Source: Porticoccus sp038143955 (lineage in GTDB: Bacteria; Pseudomonadota; Gammaproteobacteria; Pseudomonadales; Porticoccaceae). From it: a stretch of DNA of 64,000 nt. Below the pieces are notes generated by a model. The model searched no databases and was not told where the DNA came from. It worked only from the letters and a program-made list of their open reading frames with translations. Below, piece by piece: positions 28,314 to 37,301 of this stretch (within the stretch, counting starts at the first letter, position 1; each line of letters opens with the position of its first letter). Position numbers and translations under genes: made by a program. The DNA lies in the NCBI GenBank assembly GCA_038143955.1, contig JAYQMT010000005.1, positions 496,001 to 560,000 of the forward strand. The letters are read 5' to 3'.

Positions 28314-30445
28314 TCAGCGCCTTATCATATTTGACTTCAAGCTATTACCAGGTAGTGATGAAAACACGTAACTTATATAGTCTGCAAATATATTACCAGC
28401 TTCACGTAAAATTGGATCATTTTCTGGTGAAACTTGATCCCCATCGTTTATAACAGTATCTTTATTTAGATCCACTGCTGTTTGCCACTCTTCAAAAGTG
28501 GAGTAACCTTTTTGGTTTTTAGCGACCCGCTTTTTATTTTCTAGAGCCAATAGGTTGTCATTGTATTCTTTCGACTGAAGTCTTCGTTTTTTTTCATTTA
28601 GGGAGATTTCTTTCATCGAGCTTTGTTTTTTTATTAGGCTCAATTCTTCATTCAAATAAATTAGATCCGGATCAACTAGGAGCCTTTTTTCATGTGCAGC
28701 TCTTAACATGTTGATCGGTGGACTTTTTAGTAACTCACTCCAGAATATACTATGTTTGGCAGGGGCAATTGTATCCCAAGGTAATGCATTATTGAGAGAG
28801 CTCTCACCAATCTCATCACCATCATATATAGATGGTAATTCAACATCAGGGGTAACACCTAGAAGCTGTGTACTTTCTCCAGAAACTCTATAAAATTTTG
28901 ATTCTGTAAGCTTTATTTGGCCCTGCTCTAACGGTAGTTGTATCTGAACCGTACCTTTTCCATAACTTCTTGAACCGACAATTATTCCCCGCCCATAATC
29001 CTGTATTGCTCCAGCAAAAATTTCTGATGCAGAAGCACTCAAACGATTAATTAAAACTAATATAGGACCTCTGTAATAAATACTAGCTCTCGATTGATGT
29101 GCTTTAGATATGTAGTTGTTGGTATTTTTAACTTGCACGATGGGACCTTTTCCGATAAAAAGATCAGTTAGCATTTTAGCTTCCTGGAGAAAACCGCCCC
29201 CATTATTTCTTAAGTCAAGGATAATTCCATCTACATTTTTTTTAGTATGGAGGTCATTTATGAGCCGAACAACATCTTTAGTAGTACTTTTGAAATCTGG
29301 CTCGTTGTTATGAAGAGCTTCAACATCAAGATAGAAAGCTGGTATTTCAATGACTCCAAACTTATAAGAGCTGATAGTAGTTGAGACATCAATGGTCTTT
29401 GATTTTGCTGCTTGCTCTTCAAGCTTGATCTTATCTCTTATAAGTTCGATTATTTGAGTATTACCACCTAAATCTGTCTTAGCTGGAATTATTTCTAATC
29501 TAACGAGGCTGTCCTTTTTTCCTCTAATTAGCTCGACTACATCATCAAGACGCCATCCCACTACATCAACAAAGTCAGACTCATTTTGAGCAACACTAAC
29601 TATTTTATCCCCTGTTTTTAAAATACCCTGTTTTTCTGCAGGACCACCCTTTATTATGCTGACAATTGATGTGTGTTCTCCATCTAGCTCCAAAACAGCC
29701 CCAATACCTGTTAATGATAAAGACATAGAGATGCGAAAATTTTCCATAGATTTAGGAGATAAATAACTTGTATGTGGATCAAACATCCCTGCTAATACAG
29801 ACATATAAATCTGGAATACATCTTCACTATCATTTTGTTTTAAGCGTTTTTTTTGATTTTTATATCTTTTTGTTAATAGCTCTCTGGCCGCTTCTGGTTC
29901 TTTATCATTAAGTATCAATCTCAGATAAGCTTCCGTTAATTTTCTTTGCCAGTGCTCACTAGATTTTTTTTCATTAGGCTGCCATTGGGAATTTTCAATA
30001 TCGAGTGAGATAACTTCATCTTTTGTAAGGTCGAATATGAAATCGCTCTCAAGTAAATCAATGTTTGCTTGCAGTTGTTTTGTCACCCTATCTTTGAAAC
30101 GGTTGAAGATTAAAAAACCTACACTAAGATCTTTTGCTAAGAGCATATCATCAAGTTTATCCTCCCATCTTTTGAATTCATCTATATCTTCTTGATGAAA
30201 ATAGCTTTTTGTCGGGTCTAAAGTATCCAAGTACTCAAAGAGAAATTTTTTGAGAATTGATCATTTACCTTTTGCTTTCTGAAATGTTTAGTTGTTAGCT
30301 TCTTGAGTATCTCAGAGGATGTTTCTGCTTGTTTGGAGTTAAAATTTAAATAGTCTTTGGGTATACCATTGATTTCGTTCGCATTTGCGCCAAAACAAAA
30401 AAATAGAAATTGAATTGCAAGAAATAGTCTTAGAGTAATAAGCAT
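28314..30445 (-). CDS. prc: Carboxy-terminal processing protease, Prc/Tsp (one frameshift)
   Basis: Periplasmic S41A protease that degrades tagged or misfolded envelope proteins and trims penicillin-binding protein 3. Pieces 30445-30218 and 30230-28314 join with one more A in the six A's near 30246-30251, restoring FSKKFLFEYLDTLDPTKSYF. About 710 aa. It has a signal peptide (LRLFLAIQFLFFCFGANA), an N-terminal helical domain, a PDZ domain (SLTGIGAVLELDGEHTSIV), a catalytic Ser in RLSASASEIFAGA with Lys in GSRSYGKGTVQ, and a C-terminal DUF3340-like part. It ends 2 bp before the exonuclease III start region. Confidence 0.94.
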
Positions 30446-30693
30446 CGTGTACCATATTTAATATATAAAATAATTTTATAAGTGTAACAAATTTATTAAT
30501 CTGAACATCCTATAAAAACTTAAATATCTCATAATATGATAATTAAATTTAAAAATATCCATCCTAGTTATTTTTTAATGAAAATGCTATTAATTTACAA
30601 TATGTTTATAATTTAAACTATTATCGATTTTTAACTATATAAAATTTATCACAATAATTAATCTTTATTTATCCTTCAGAGTGGATTTCATAT

Positions 30694-31482
30694 ATGAATA
30701 ATCAAAAACGTTCAGCGGCGCTCTTTTCTGTTTGCGCCACAAGATTAGGTTTAGCTTTCTCAAATCTCTTAGCCAGAATGAATTATGATATTGCGCTTCA
30801 TTATAACGGCTCTGTTGATGCAGCAAGTGTTGCTAAAAAAAATATCGAAAAGTTAGGAGTTTCATGTACTCTTTTTCAGGCTGATTTATCCTCCTCAGAT
30901 CCTACTGATTTGGTCTCTGAAGTAGTGAGTAGATATCCCAATATTAAAATTTTAGTAAATAGTGCTTCTGTGTATGATGCTGCGAGTATTGCAAATACCA
31001 GTTTAAAAATACTTGAGAAGCAATTTGCAGTTAATATTTTTGCACCCTTTATGCTGACTAAGGCTTTCGCAAATACGTTTCTTCAAAATTCTGATACAGA
31101 AGGACAGGTGATAAATATCCTAGACAATAAGGTTGCTTTTCAGCAGTATAGCTATGCCGCATACTTGCTTTCGAAAAAATCACTTGCTGACTTCACTAAA
31201 ATTGCGGCTATTGAGTTCGCTCCAAAAATACGAGTGAATGCTATAGCTCCCGGGGTAATTTTACCCGGAGATCAAAGGACATCTGATTATTTGGCGTGGA
31301 GAGTTGAAGGTATTCCCCTTAAAAAGCAGGGCAAGGTAGAGGACCTACTTAAAGCTATGCAGTATATAATAAATAGTAATTTCATTACGGGGCAAATACT
31401 AACGGTTGATGGTGGAGAGGGAATTAATCACCAAGGTTTAAATGCCGAACAATTTAATGGACAGAGCGATCAAGATACGTGA
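30694..31482 (+). CDS. Short-chain dehydrogenase, pteridine-reductase/FolM-like
   Basis: A 262-aa SDR probably reducing dihydropterins (dihydromonapterin or dihydrofolate). It has the ADLSSSD segment, NSAS (position of NNAG), the catalytic YLLSK (Tyr-x-x-x-Lys) and NAIAPGVILPGD. The N-terminal cofactor motif, normally TGxxxRIG, is SVCATRLG here; the Arg in this position is typical of NADPH-dependent pteridine reductases, but the missing TG is unusual. Its stop overlaps the GTG of folK, so it is very likely a folate gene. Divergent from prc. Confidence 0.82.
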   Translation: MNNQKRSAALFSVCATRLGLAFSNLLARMNYDIALHYNGSVDAASVAKKNIEKLGVSCTLFQADLSSSDPTDLVSEVVSRYPNIKILVNSASVYDAASIANTSLKILEKQFAVNIFAPFMLTKAFANTFLQNSDTEGQVINILDNKVAFQQYSYAAYLLSKKSLADFTKIAAIEFAPKIRVNAIAPGVILPGDQRTSDYLAWRVEGIPLKKQGKVEDLLKAMQYIINSNFITGQILTVDGGEGINHQGLNAEQFNGQSDQDT

Positions 31483-31907
31483 ATAAGACAAAAAAAAATC
31501 GTGTAATTATATCAGTAGGTTCAAATATTGATCCTTTATCAAATATTAAAAAATCAAGAGAAATTCTATCTTCAGAGACAATTTTTATTTACGCTGCCGA
31601 TTCAATTGAAACAGCCCCAGTAGGTTATTTAAATCAAGCAAATTTTTTGAACACAGCTTTCTTAGTCATGACTACTTTGTCATATGACGATTTTAATTTT
31701 TCACTAAAGGCTATAGAAAATCGTATGGGTCGAGAAAGGGGGCCAATTAAAGCAGGTCCTAGAACAATCGATTTAGATATTATTGTTTGGAACGAACACC
31801 TTACAACTGAAGATTATTATAACTTTGAATATGTATCTGTCCCAGTTGATCAGGTTCTCAGTGCTATGAACTTAGATATAAGAGAATTCAAAAATATAAA
31901 TAAATAA
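31479..31907 (+). CDS. folK: Hydroxymethyldihydropteridine pyrophosphokinase (HPPK)
   Basis: Transfers pyrophosphate from ATP to 6-hydroxymethyl-7,8-dihydropterin in folate synthesis. 142 aa starting at a GTG (31479) that overlaps the SDR stop (GTGA). Motifs: ISVGSNIDPLSNI, ETAPVGYLNQANFLNTAFLV, ENRMGRERGPIKAGPRTIDLDI with the Mg-binding aspartates. A short form of the family. Intact. Probably one transcript with the preceding SDR. Confidence 0.93.
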   Translation: MNKTKKNRVIISVGSNIDPLSNIKKSREILSSETIFIYAADSIETAPVGYLNQANFLNTAFLVMTTLSYDDFNFSLKAIENRMGRERGPIKAGPRTIDLDIIVWNEHLTTEDYYNFEYVSVPVDQVLSAMNLDIREFKNINK

Positions 31908-31964
31908 ATAATTTATAATGATGAATAGAGCTTTGAGTTCGACAGACTCATTTGGCTTTAGCAG

Positions 31965-32011
31965 AAAATTTCACTCTGCGTAAATTATTACTTTGAAATA
32001 AGTGAAATTTT
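31965..32011. promoter_or_regulatory. Perfect inverted repeat over the mdh promoter
   Basis: AAAATTTCACT (31965-31975) and AGTGAAATTTT (32001-32011) are perfect reverse complements over 11 bp with 25 bp between. A TATAAT box follows at 32024-32029 and the right arm falls where the -35 element would be (17-bp spacing from 32006). This looks like an operator for a dimeric regulator, or a long-loop hairpin, controlling mdh. No matching copy was noticed elsewhere in the window. Confidence 0.5.
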
Positions 32012-32066
32012 ATACTACTGGCTTATAATGCCGGAAACTTTAACCTAAATACTATGGAGAAATATT

Positions 32067-33048
32067 GTGAAGGAACCTGTTCGTGTCGCTGTGACTGGAG
32101 CTGCCGGTCAAATTAGTTATTCTTTACTTTTTCGAATTGCTTCTGGTCAAATGCTAGGCGCAGACCAACCTGTAATACTTCAAATGCTTGAAATAACACC
32201 TGCGCTAGAGGCTCTTAGTGGAGTTGCTATGGAGTTAGATGACTGCGCTTTTCCGCAACTTGCAGGAATGGTGTGTACAGATAATCCTAATATTGCCTTT
32301 AAGGATGCTGATTATGCACTTTTAGTTGGTGCTCGTCCACGCGGTCCAGGAATGGAGAGAAAAGACCTTCTTGAGGCAAATGCAGCAATTTTTTTCTGTT
32401 CAAGGGAAAGCTATTAATGATAATGCTTCTAAAAATATTAAAGTATTGGTGGTAGGAAATCCTGCAAACACTAACGCGCTTATTGCTCAAAGAAATGCCC
32501 CTGATATCAACCCGCGTCAATTTACAGCAATGATGCGTCTTGATCATAATCGAGCTAAGACACAGATTGCTCAAAAAACAGGTAAAACCATCAATGATAT
32601 TTCCCATATGTTAGTTTGGGGTAACCATTCAGCTACCCAATATCCGGATATACATCAAACTACTATTTCTGGAGAAGCAGCTATGACTTTAATAAAACAG
32701 GAATGGTACGAAGAAGCCTTCATACCAACTGTTCAACAAAGAGGTGCAGCTATAATCAAAGCTAGGGGTGCTTCTTCAGCAGCATCCGCTGCAAATGCCG
32801 CAATTGATCATATGCATGATTGGGCCCTTGGTACAACAGCTGACGATTGGGTAAGCATGGGTGTTTTCAGTGACGGAAGTTATGGTATTTCTGAAGGATT
32901 GATTTATTCTTTCCCTTGTATTTGCAAGAATGGTGATTGGAAAATAGTACAAGATCTTGAAATTAATCAATTCTCCCGTGAAAAAATGTCTATTACCGAA
33001 CAAGAATTAATTGAGGAAAGAGACGCCGTTAAGCACTTATTACCATAA
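32067..33048 (+). CDS. mdh: Malate dehydrogenase (one frameshift)
   Basis: NAD-dependent oxidation of malate to oxaloacetate, of the class starting VAVTGAAGQISYSLLFRIA. Two pieces, 32067-32417 and 32326-33048, join if the seven T's at 32391-32397 were six, giving EANAAIFSVQGKAINDNASK. The repaired length of about 326 aa is normal. Substrate and catalytic motifs: GARPRGPGMERKDLL, VVGNPANTNALI, MRLDHNRAK and the catalytic His in VWGNHSATQYPD. GTG start with a GGAG site. Joins the TCA genes at 3.5-16 kb functionally. The frameshift is an inserted T. Confidence 0.95.
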
Positions 33049-33135
33049 CTATTTTATCTTGATAGTTTCCATAGTGTTGCTGCTATATAGAAAAAATTTT
33101 TTTTTACCAGGTATAATATTTAAAGAGGGTTTAAC

Positions 33136-33612
33136 ATGACTCTAATAAAGGTTGGTGAAGTTGCACCAGATTTTAATTTATTAAATCAGCACAGTAAAAG
33201 TATCAGTCTCTCTGGGTTTTTTGGTAAAAAAAATGTTGTTTTGTATTTTTATCCTAAAGCGATGACACCAGGTTGCACTGTCCAAGCCTGTGGTATAAGA
33301 GACAGTTCTGACGATTTTAGTGAACTGGACACAATTGTTATGGGTATCAGCCCAGATAACTATTCAAGACTGGCACGTTTTGAGGAGAAACAGAAATTAA
33401 ATTTTGATTTACTATCAGATGAAGATCATTCTGTTACAGAATCGTATGGTTGTTGGGGTATGAAGAAATTTATGGGTAAGGAATATATTGGGGTATTAAG
33501 GTCAACTTTTATTATTGATAAGAAAGGATTTGTTGTCCATGTTATAGATAAAGTTAATACCAAAAAACATCACCAGGATGTATTATCATGGGTAAAAGAG
33601 AATCTCCTGTAG
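33136..33612 (+). CDS. bcp: Thioredoxin-dependent peroxiredoxin, Bcp/PrxQ type
   Basis: Reduces hydrogen and organic peroxides using thioredoxin. 158 aa with the peroxidatic and resolving cysteines in PKAMTPGCTVQACGIRD, five residues apart as in the PrxQ alpha-helix type. FDLLSDEDHSVTESYGCWG and RSTFIIDKKG are typical. Normal length, intact; RBS GAGGG before ATG 33136. Single gene between mdh and yajC. Confidence 0.95.
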   Translation: MTLIKVGEVAPDFNLLNQHSKSISLSGFFGKKNVVLYFYPKAMTPGCTVQACGIRDSSDDFSELDTIVMGISPDNYSRLARFEEKQKLNFDLLSDEDHSVTESYGCWGMKKFMGKEYIGVLRSTFIIDKKGFVVHVIDKVNTKKHHQDVLSWVKENLL

Positions 33613-33693
33613 CTATTAATCAAATATAAGGTAAGTAGAATTTCGTATTTGAAATAAAGCTAAATACTAATTTATAATTATCGAGGTAAATCA

Positions 33694-34029
33694 ATGTCAT
33701 TAGATCTTTTCCAAGTTGCACTTGCTGCTCCCGCACCAGTTGCTCAAGAGCCAAATCCTATCTACACGCTTCTAATGTTTGCTGGTTTATTTATATTTAT
33801 GTACTTCCTTATCATTCGACCGCAAAGGAAAAGAGCTAAAGAGCATAAAGAGTTAACAGCATCATTAAAAAAAGGTGATGAGATAGTAATGAACAGTGGT
33901 TTATTAGGCAAAATAACTTCTTTGGATGATCTATATATAACAATACAGGCCTCCTCCAATGTTGAATTGAGGTTTCAAAGGGCCTCGGTTCATGCAGTAC
34001 TACCAAAGGGGACTGTCAAGAAAACCTAA
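33694..34029 (+). CDS. yajC: Sec translocon accessory protein YajC
   Basis: Small inner-membrane subunit that associates with SecDF-YidC. 111 aa: a short N-terminal region rich in Ala/Pro, one transmembrane helix (IYTLLMFAGLFIFMYFLIIRP), then the cytoplasmic QRKRAKEHKELTASLKKGDE and VMNSGLLGKI beta domain. Intact. In most gammaproteobacteria yajC lies in tgt-yajC-secD-secF; none of those genes flank it here. Confidence 0.94.
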   Translation: MSLDLFQVALAAPAPVAQEPNPIYTLLMFAGLFIFMYFLIIRPQRKRAKEHKELTASLKKGDEIVMNSGLLGKITSLDDLYITIQASSNVELRFQRASVHAVLPKGTVKKT

Positions 34030-34098
34030 TAGTTTCACTCTAGATTTTTTTTTGCTGTAAATATAAAGTATGTTTCCGTAGTTATAAGGACATGAATA

Positions 34099-35001
34099 GT
34101 GACAGTAAAATTTGGTGATAAATTAGTTATAGCTATATCTTCTCGAGCGCTTTTCAATCTTGATGAAAGTCATAAAGTTTTCCAAGATCATGGCCTAGAT
34201 GCTTATTTTCAGTACCAAGTTGAACATGAAGATGAGGTCCTTGATCCTGGTGAAGCTTTTCCTCTGGTAAATAAATTATTAAAAATTAATGAAAATTTAG
34301 GGGGAGAGCCAAGAGTAGAAGTCATCCTGTTGTCTCGAAATTCAGCTGATTCAGGATTAAGAGTATTCAATTCAATAGAGCACTATAAGCTGAATATAAC
34401 TCGTGCCGCTTTTTGTGGTGGTGAAAGTCCATATCGATATGTGTCAGCTTTTGGCTGCCATCTCTTTTTATCCAACAATGCTGAAGATGTCCGCAATGCT
34501 TTAAGTAGTGGAGTTGCAGCAGCAACCCTGTTGTCATCAAAAGTTCAAGAAAAATCAGGGAATGAGATCCGCTTCGCTTTTGATGGGGATGCAGTACTAT
34601 TTTCTGATGCCTCTGAAAGAATATACAAGCAAGGCGGTCTCGATGCTTTCACTAAAAACGAAAAGATATCAGCAAAAAAACCTATGGATGGAGGCCCCTT
34701 TAAAAATTTTTTATACGCATTACAAGTATTACAAGCAGAGTTTTCAGAGACAACATGTCCTATAAGAACAGCTTTAGTTACTGCTCGATCTGCCCCTGCT
34801 CACGAGCGTGTAATAAGAACTCTAAGAGCTTGGGATATAAGGATTGATGAGTCATTGTTTCTTGGCGGGTTAGAGAAAGGACAGTTCCTTAAGTCATATG
34901 GGGCAGACGTTTTTTTTGATGATCAACAAAAACATTGTGATTCAGCAAAATCTCATGTTGCTACTGGTCATGTGCCACACGGAATTGCAAATGAAAAGTG
35001 A
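34099..35001 (+). CDS. 5'-nucleotidase (PF06189-type)
   Basis: A 300-aa cytosolic nucleotidase of the bacterial 5-nucleotidase family, predicted to dephosphorylate nucleoside monophosphates. The GTG start (34099) gives VTVKFGDKLVIAISSRALFNL. SRNSADSGLRVFNSIEHY, AAFCGGESPYRYVSAFGCHLFLSN, IRFAFDGDAVLFSD and GGLEKGQFLKSYGADVFFDD are characteristic, with Asp-rich positions suggesting a HAD-like metal site. Intact. Stands alone, convergent with the TSUP gene 10 bp away. Confidence 0.88.
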   Translation: MTVKFGDKLVIAISSRALFNLDESHKVFQDHGLDAYFQYQVEHEDEVLDPGEAFPLVNKLLKINENLGGEPRVEVILLSRNSADSGLRVFNSIEHYKLNITRAAFCGGESPYRYVSAFGCHLFLSNNAEDVRNALSSGVAAATLLSSKVQEKSGNEIRFAFDGDAVLFSDASERIYKQGGLDAFTKNEKISAKKPMDGGPFKNFLYALQVLQAEFSETTCPIRTALVTARSAPAHERVIRTLRAWDIRIDESLFLGGLEKGQFLKSYGADVFFDDQQKHCDSAKSHVATGHVPHGIANEK

Positions 35002-35011
35002 TAAATATAGC

Positions 35012-35803
35012 CTAAAAAACTATAAACTTGAGACCTATTCCTAGCAAAATTATAGCTAAGAACGGCTGAAGAATTTCACTAGGTATCCTAGCAGCTAGTT
35101 TTGCCCCCAAATGAATTGCAGGAAGAGATCCCACCAATAAACTTACAAGCAGAACTAAATCAACATTCCCAAGAAGAAATAGATGGCTTAAACCCGCTAT
35201 TAGGGTCAAGGGCACAGCATGTGCAATATCTGTCCCTACCACATGTAATGGTGGTAATTTAGGATATAGTATTAATAGTAATGCGGCACAAAAAGCTCCA
35301 GCACCAACGGAAGAAAGCGTTACAAAAACTCCTAAGACTATTCCTACAAAAAAAGTTATATACTTTTTATCTTTTCCAAAAGATAAACTTTGGTTAATAG
35401 GTGTTCTTCCAGCGACATTCTTTAGATAACGATTGAATAGAATTACAAGTGCAGTTAAGACAAGCATAACACCCAAGGTTGTTGTCAATAATGACTGATA
35501 TTCGTCTGCATTAGTGAAAATCAAATCAAGAAAAATAACTGTTACGATAGATGCCGGTATGCTTCCAGCTGCAAGCCATTTAACTAAAATCCAATTAATG
35601 CTTTTCTGTTTAGTATGGGCAAATACACCGCTAGACTTAGTTATCGAAGCATAAAGAAGATCTGTCCCGATAGCTACATTGTATGGAATGCCCAAAAGAA
35701 TCAAAAGGGAGTCATTAATGAACCGCCACCAACACCTGTCATTCCAATAATAAGTCCAACAAAAGCGCCTGAAGCAGCATAAAAAGAAAAATTCTATCGG
35801 CAT
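35012..35803 (-). CDS. TauE/SafE (TSUP) sulfite/anion permease, double frameshift near N-terminus
   Basis: An eight-helix TSUP permease that probably exports sulfite, sulfoacetate or a similar anion. As written, residues 8-32 read as implausible Cys/Trp/Arg-rich sequence. One fewer T at 35784-35788 and one more T at 35707-35710 replace it with YAASGAFVGLIIGMTGVGGG and the following SLMTPFLILLGI, the normal TSUP first repeat. The second repeat (VTLSSVGAGAFCAALLLILYP, TDIAHAVPLTLIAGLSHL) is intact. Total 263 aa. The neighbour cysH works in sulfate assimilation, so a sulfur role is a reasonable inference. The two indels compensate, so no stop is created. Confidence 0.88.
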   Translation of the reverse strand: MPIEFFFLCCFRRFCWTYYWNDRCWWRFINDSLLILLGIPYNVAIGTDLLYASITKSSGVFAHTKQKSINWILVKWLAAGSIPASIVTVIFLDLIFTNADEYQSLLTTTLGVMLVLTALVILFNRYLKNVAGRTPINQSLSFGKDKKYITFFVGIVLGVFVTLSSVGAGAFCAALLLILYPKLPPLHVVGTDIAHAVPLTLIAGLSHLFLLGNVDLVLLVSLLVGSLPAIHLGAKLAARIPSEILQPFLAIILLGIGLKFIVF

Positions 35804-35979
35804 CTATAATTCCAATCAATATAATGGCTGGCAACTCTAACAATTTATATGAAGTCTTCAAAGTAATAGTTTTTTTTATTTAAAATTTTTTTAATTCCGC
35901 TTGCTGTTAGTTATCTCGTAAATAAGTTAAAATTTTATCGCTGTAATCCTACAATTACTTTTTTACTAAAGAGATATTT

Positions 35980-36600
35980 ATGTCACTAGATCTAATTAAA
36001 ATAAACAAAGAACTCAGAAAAGAAACCCCAGAAAATATTGTGAAATGGGCCTCTGGTCAAGCGGATAAGCCTATAGTAACAACTAACTTTAGACCCTATG
36101 AAGCCACATTGATACATGCTTGTGTAAATGCTTTTCCCTCTATTCCAGTTATATGGTGCGACTCAGGATATAATACTGATGCCACATATAAGCATGCTGA
36201 GACCTTGATATCAGACTTATCGTTAAATATCTTTCTTTACGTCCCACAGCAGTCTGCTGCGCATCGTAATATAGTTATGGGCGGTATCCCAGATATTGAC
36301 AGTGATCTACATGCTATTTTTACTGATCAGGTAAAACTAGAACCATTCAAGCGTGCCATTAAAGAGCATCAACCAAATCTTTGGTTTACAAATTTGCGAA
36401 AAGGGCAAACACAGTTTAGGGATACATTAGATATTGTTAGCCAAAGCGGAGATGGTATTATTAAGGTAAGCCCTTTTTTTCATTGGACAGATGAGGATCT
36501 AGATGTTTATCTAGAGGACCATGGTTTACCAAATGAACATGATTACTATGATCCTACAAAGGTTCACGGTAATAGAGAGTGCGGTTTGCATACTCAGTAA
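35980..36600 (+). CDS. cysH: Phosphoadenylyl-sulfate reductase, thioredoxin type
   Basis: Reduces activated sulfate to sulfite. 206 aa. Nucleotide-loop region VIWCDSGYNTDATYKHAE and LRKGQTQFRDTLD; the catalytic Cys is in ECGLH near the C-terminus. The paired cysteines that ligate the [4Fe-4S] cluster of APS reductases are absent, which points to a PAPS-using, cluster-free enzyme, although pseudomonads with the same cysH-thrH-pabB order usually carry the cluster type. The N-terminus is shorter than the E. coli protein. Intact; thrH follows after 38 bp. Confidence 0.9.
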   Translation: MSLDLIKINKELRKETPENIVKWASGQADKPIVTTNFRPYEATLIHACVNAFPSIPVIWCDSGYNTDATYKHAETLISDLSLNIFLYVPQQSAAHRNIVMGGIPDIDSDLHAIFTDQVKLEPFKRAIKEHQPNLWFTNLRKGQTQFRDTLDIVSQSGDGIIKVSPFFHWTDEDLDVYLEDHGLPNEHDYYDPTKVHGNRECGLHTQ

Positions 36601-36638
36601 TTTTTTGATTTCTTTATTTTTTATCAGAGGTATAGCTT

Positions 36639-37256
36639 GTGGAAATTGCGTGTCTAGATTTAGAGGGTGTCTTGATTCCAGAAATATGGGTAGCATTCGC
36701 AGAAGAAACTGGTATCGATGAGCTTAAAAGAACAACTCGTGATGAGCCTGACTATAATATTCTGATGAGGTATAGGCTAGATATTCTCAATAAAAATAAT
36801 CTTGGTTTAATAGAAATACAAGAGGTGATAAACACTTTATCTCCACTAGATGGAGCAAAAGATTTTCTTGATTGGTTACGCGAGCGCTTTCAGGTCGTTA
36901 TACTTTCAGATACCTTCTATGATTTTGCTCAACCACTCATGAGACAGCTTGGATACCCAGCCTTGCTTTGCCATCAATTGCATGTAGGTGAGGATAATAA
37001 GCTCATAGGCTATAAGTTAAGGCAAGCAAATCCTAAACGCCAAGCTATTGTCGGTTTTAAGAGCATGTACTATCGAACCATTGCCGCAGGAGACTCATAT
37101 AATGATATAACAATGCTTATTGAGGCAGATGCCGGGATTCTCTTTCATGCACCACAAAATGTAACGAAAGAATTCCCTCAGTTCCCGGCAGTTAATGATT
37201 TTAGTTCTCTAAAAATGGAGTTTATTAAGGCAAGTGCCCGAAAAATAAAACTCTAA
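36639..37256 (+). CDS. thrH: Phosphoserine phosphatase / homoserine phosphotransferase ThrH
   Basis: HAD-family enzyme that dephosphorylates phosphoserine and can move the phosphate to homoserine. 205 aa, GTG start. HAD motifs in order: DLEGVLIPEIW (nucleophile Asp), VILSDTFYDFAQPLMRQLG, and GDSYNDITM. ThrH-specific ARPNPKR-type segment is seen as QANPKRQAIVGFKSMYYR. Between cysH and pabB exactly as in Pseudomonas. Intact; convergent with pabB across 45 AT-rich bp. Confidence 0.95.
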   Translation: MEIACLDLEGVLIPEIWVAFAEETGIDELKRTTRDEPDYNILMRYRLDILNKNNLGLIEIQEVINTLSPLDGAKDFLDWLRERFQVVILSDTFYDFAQPLMRQLGYPALLCHQLHVGEDNKLIGYKLRQANPKRQAIVGFKSMYYRTIAAGDSYNDITMLIEADAGILFHAPQNVTKEFPQFPAVNDFSSLKMEFIKASARKIKL

Positions 37257-37301
37257 ATCTTTAAGAAAACAAGCAAAATTTAATTTATTTTTTTCACAAA
37301 A

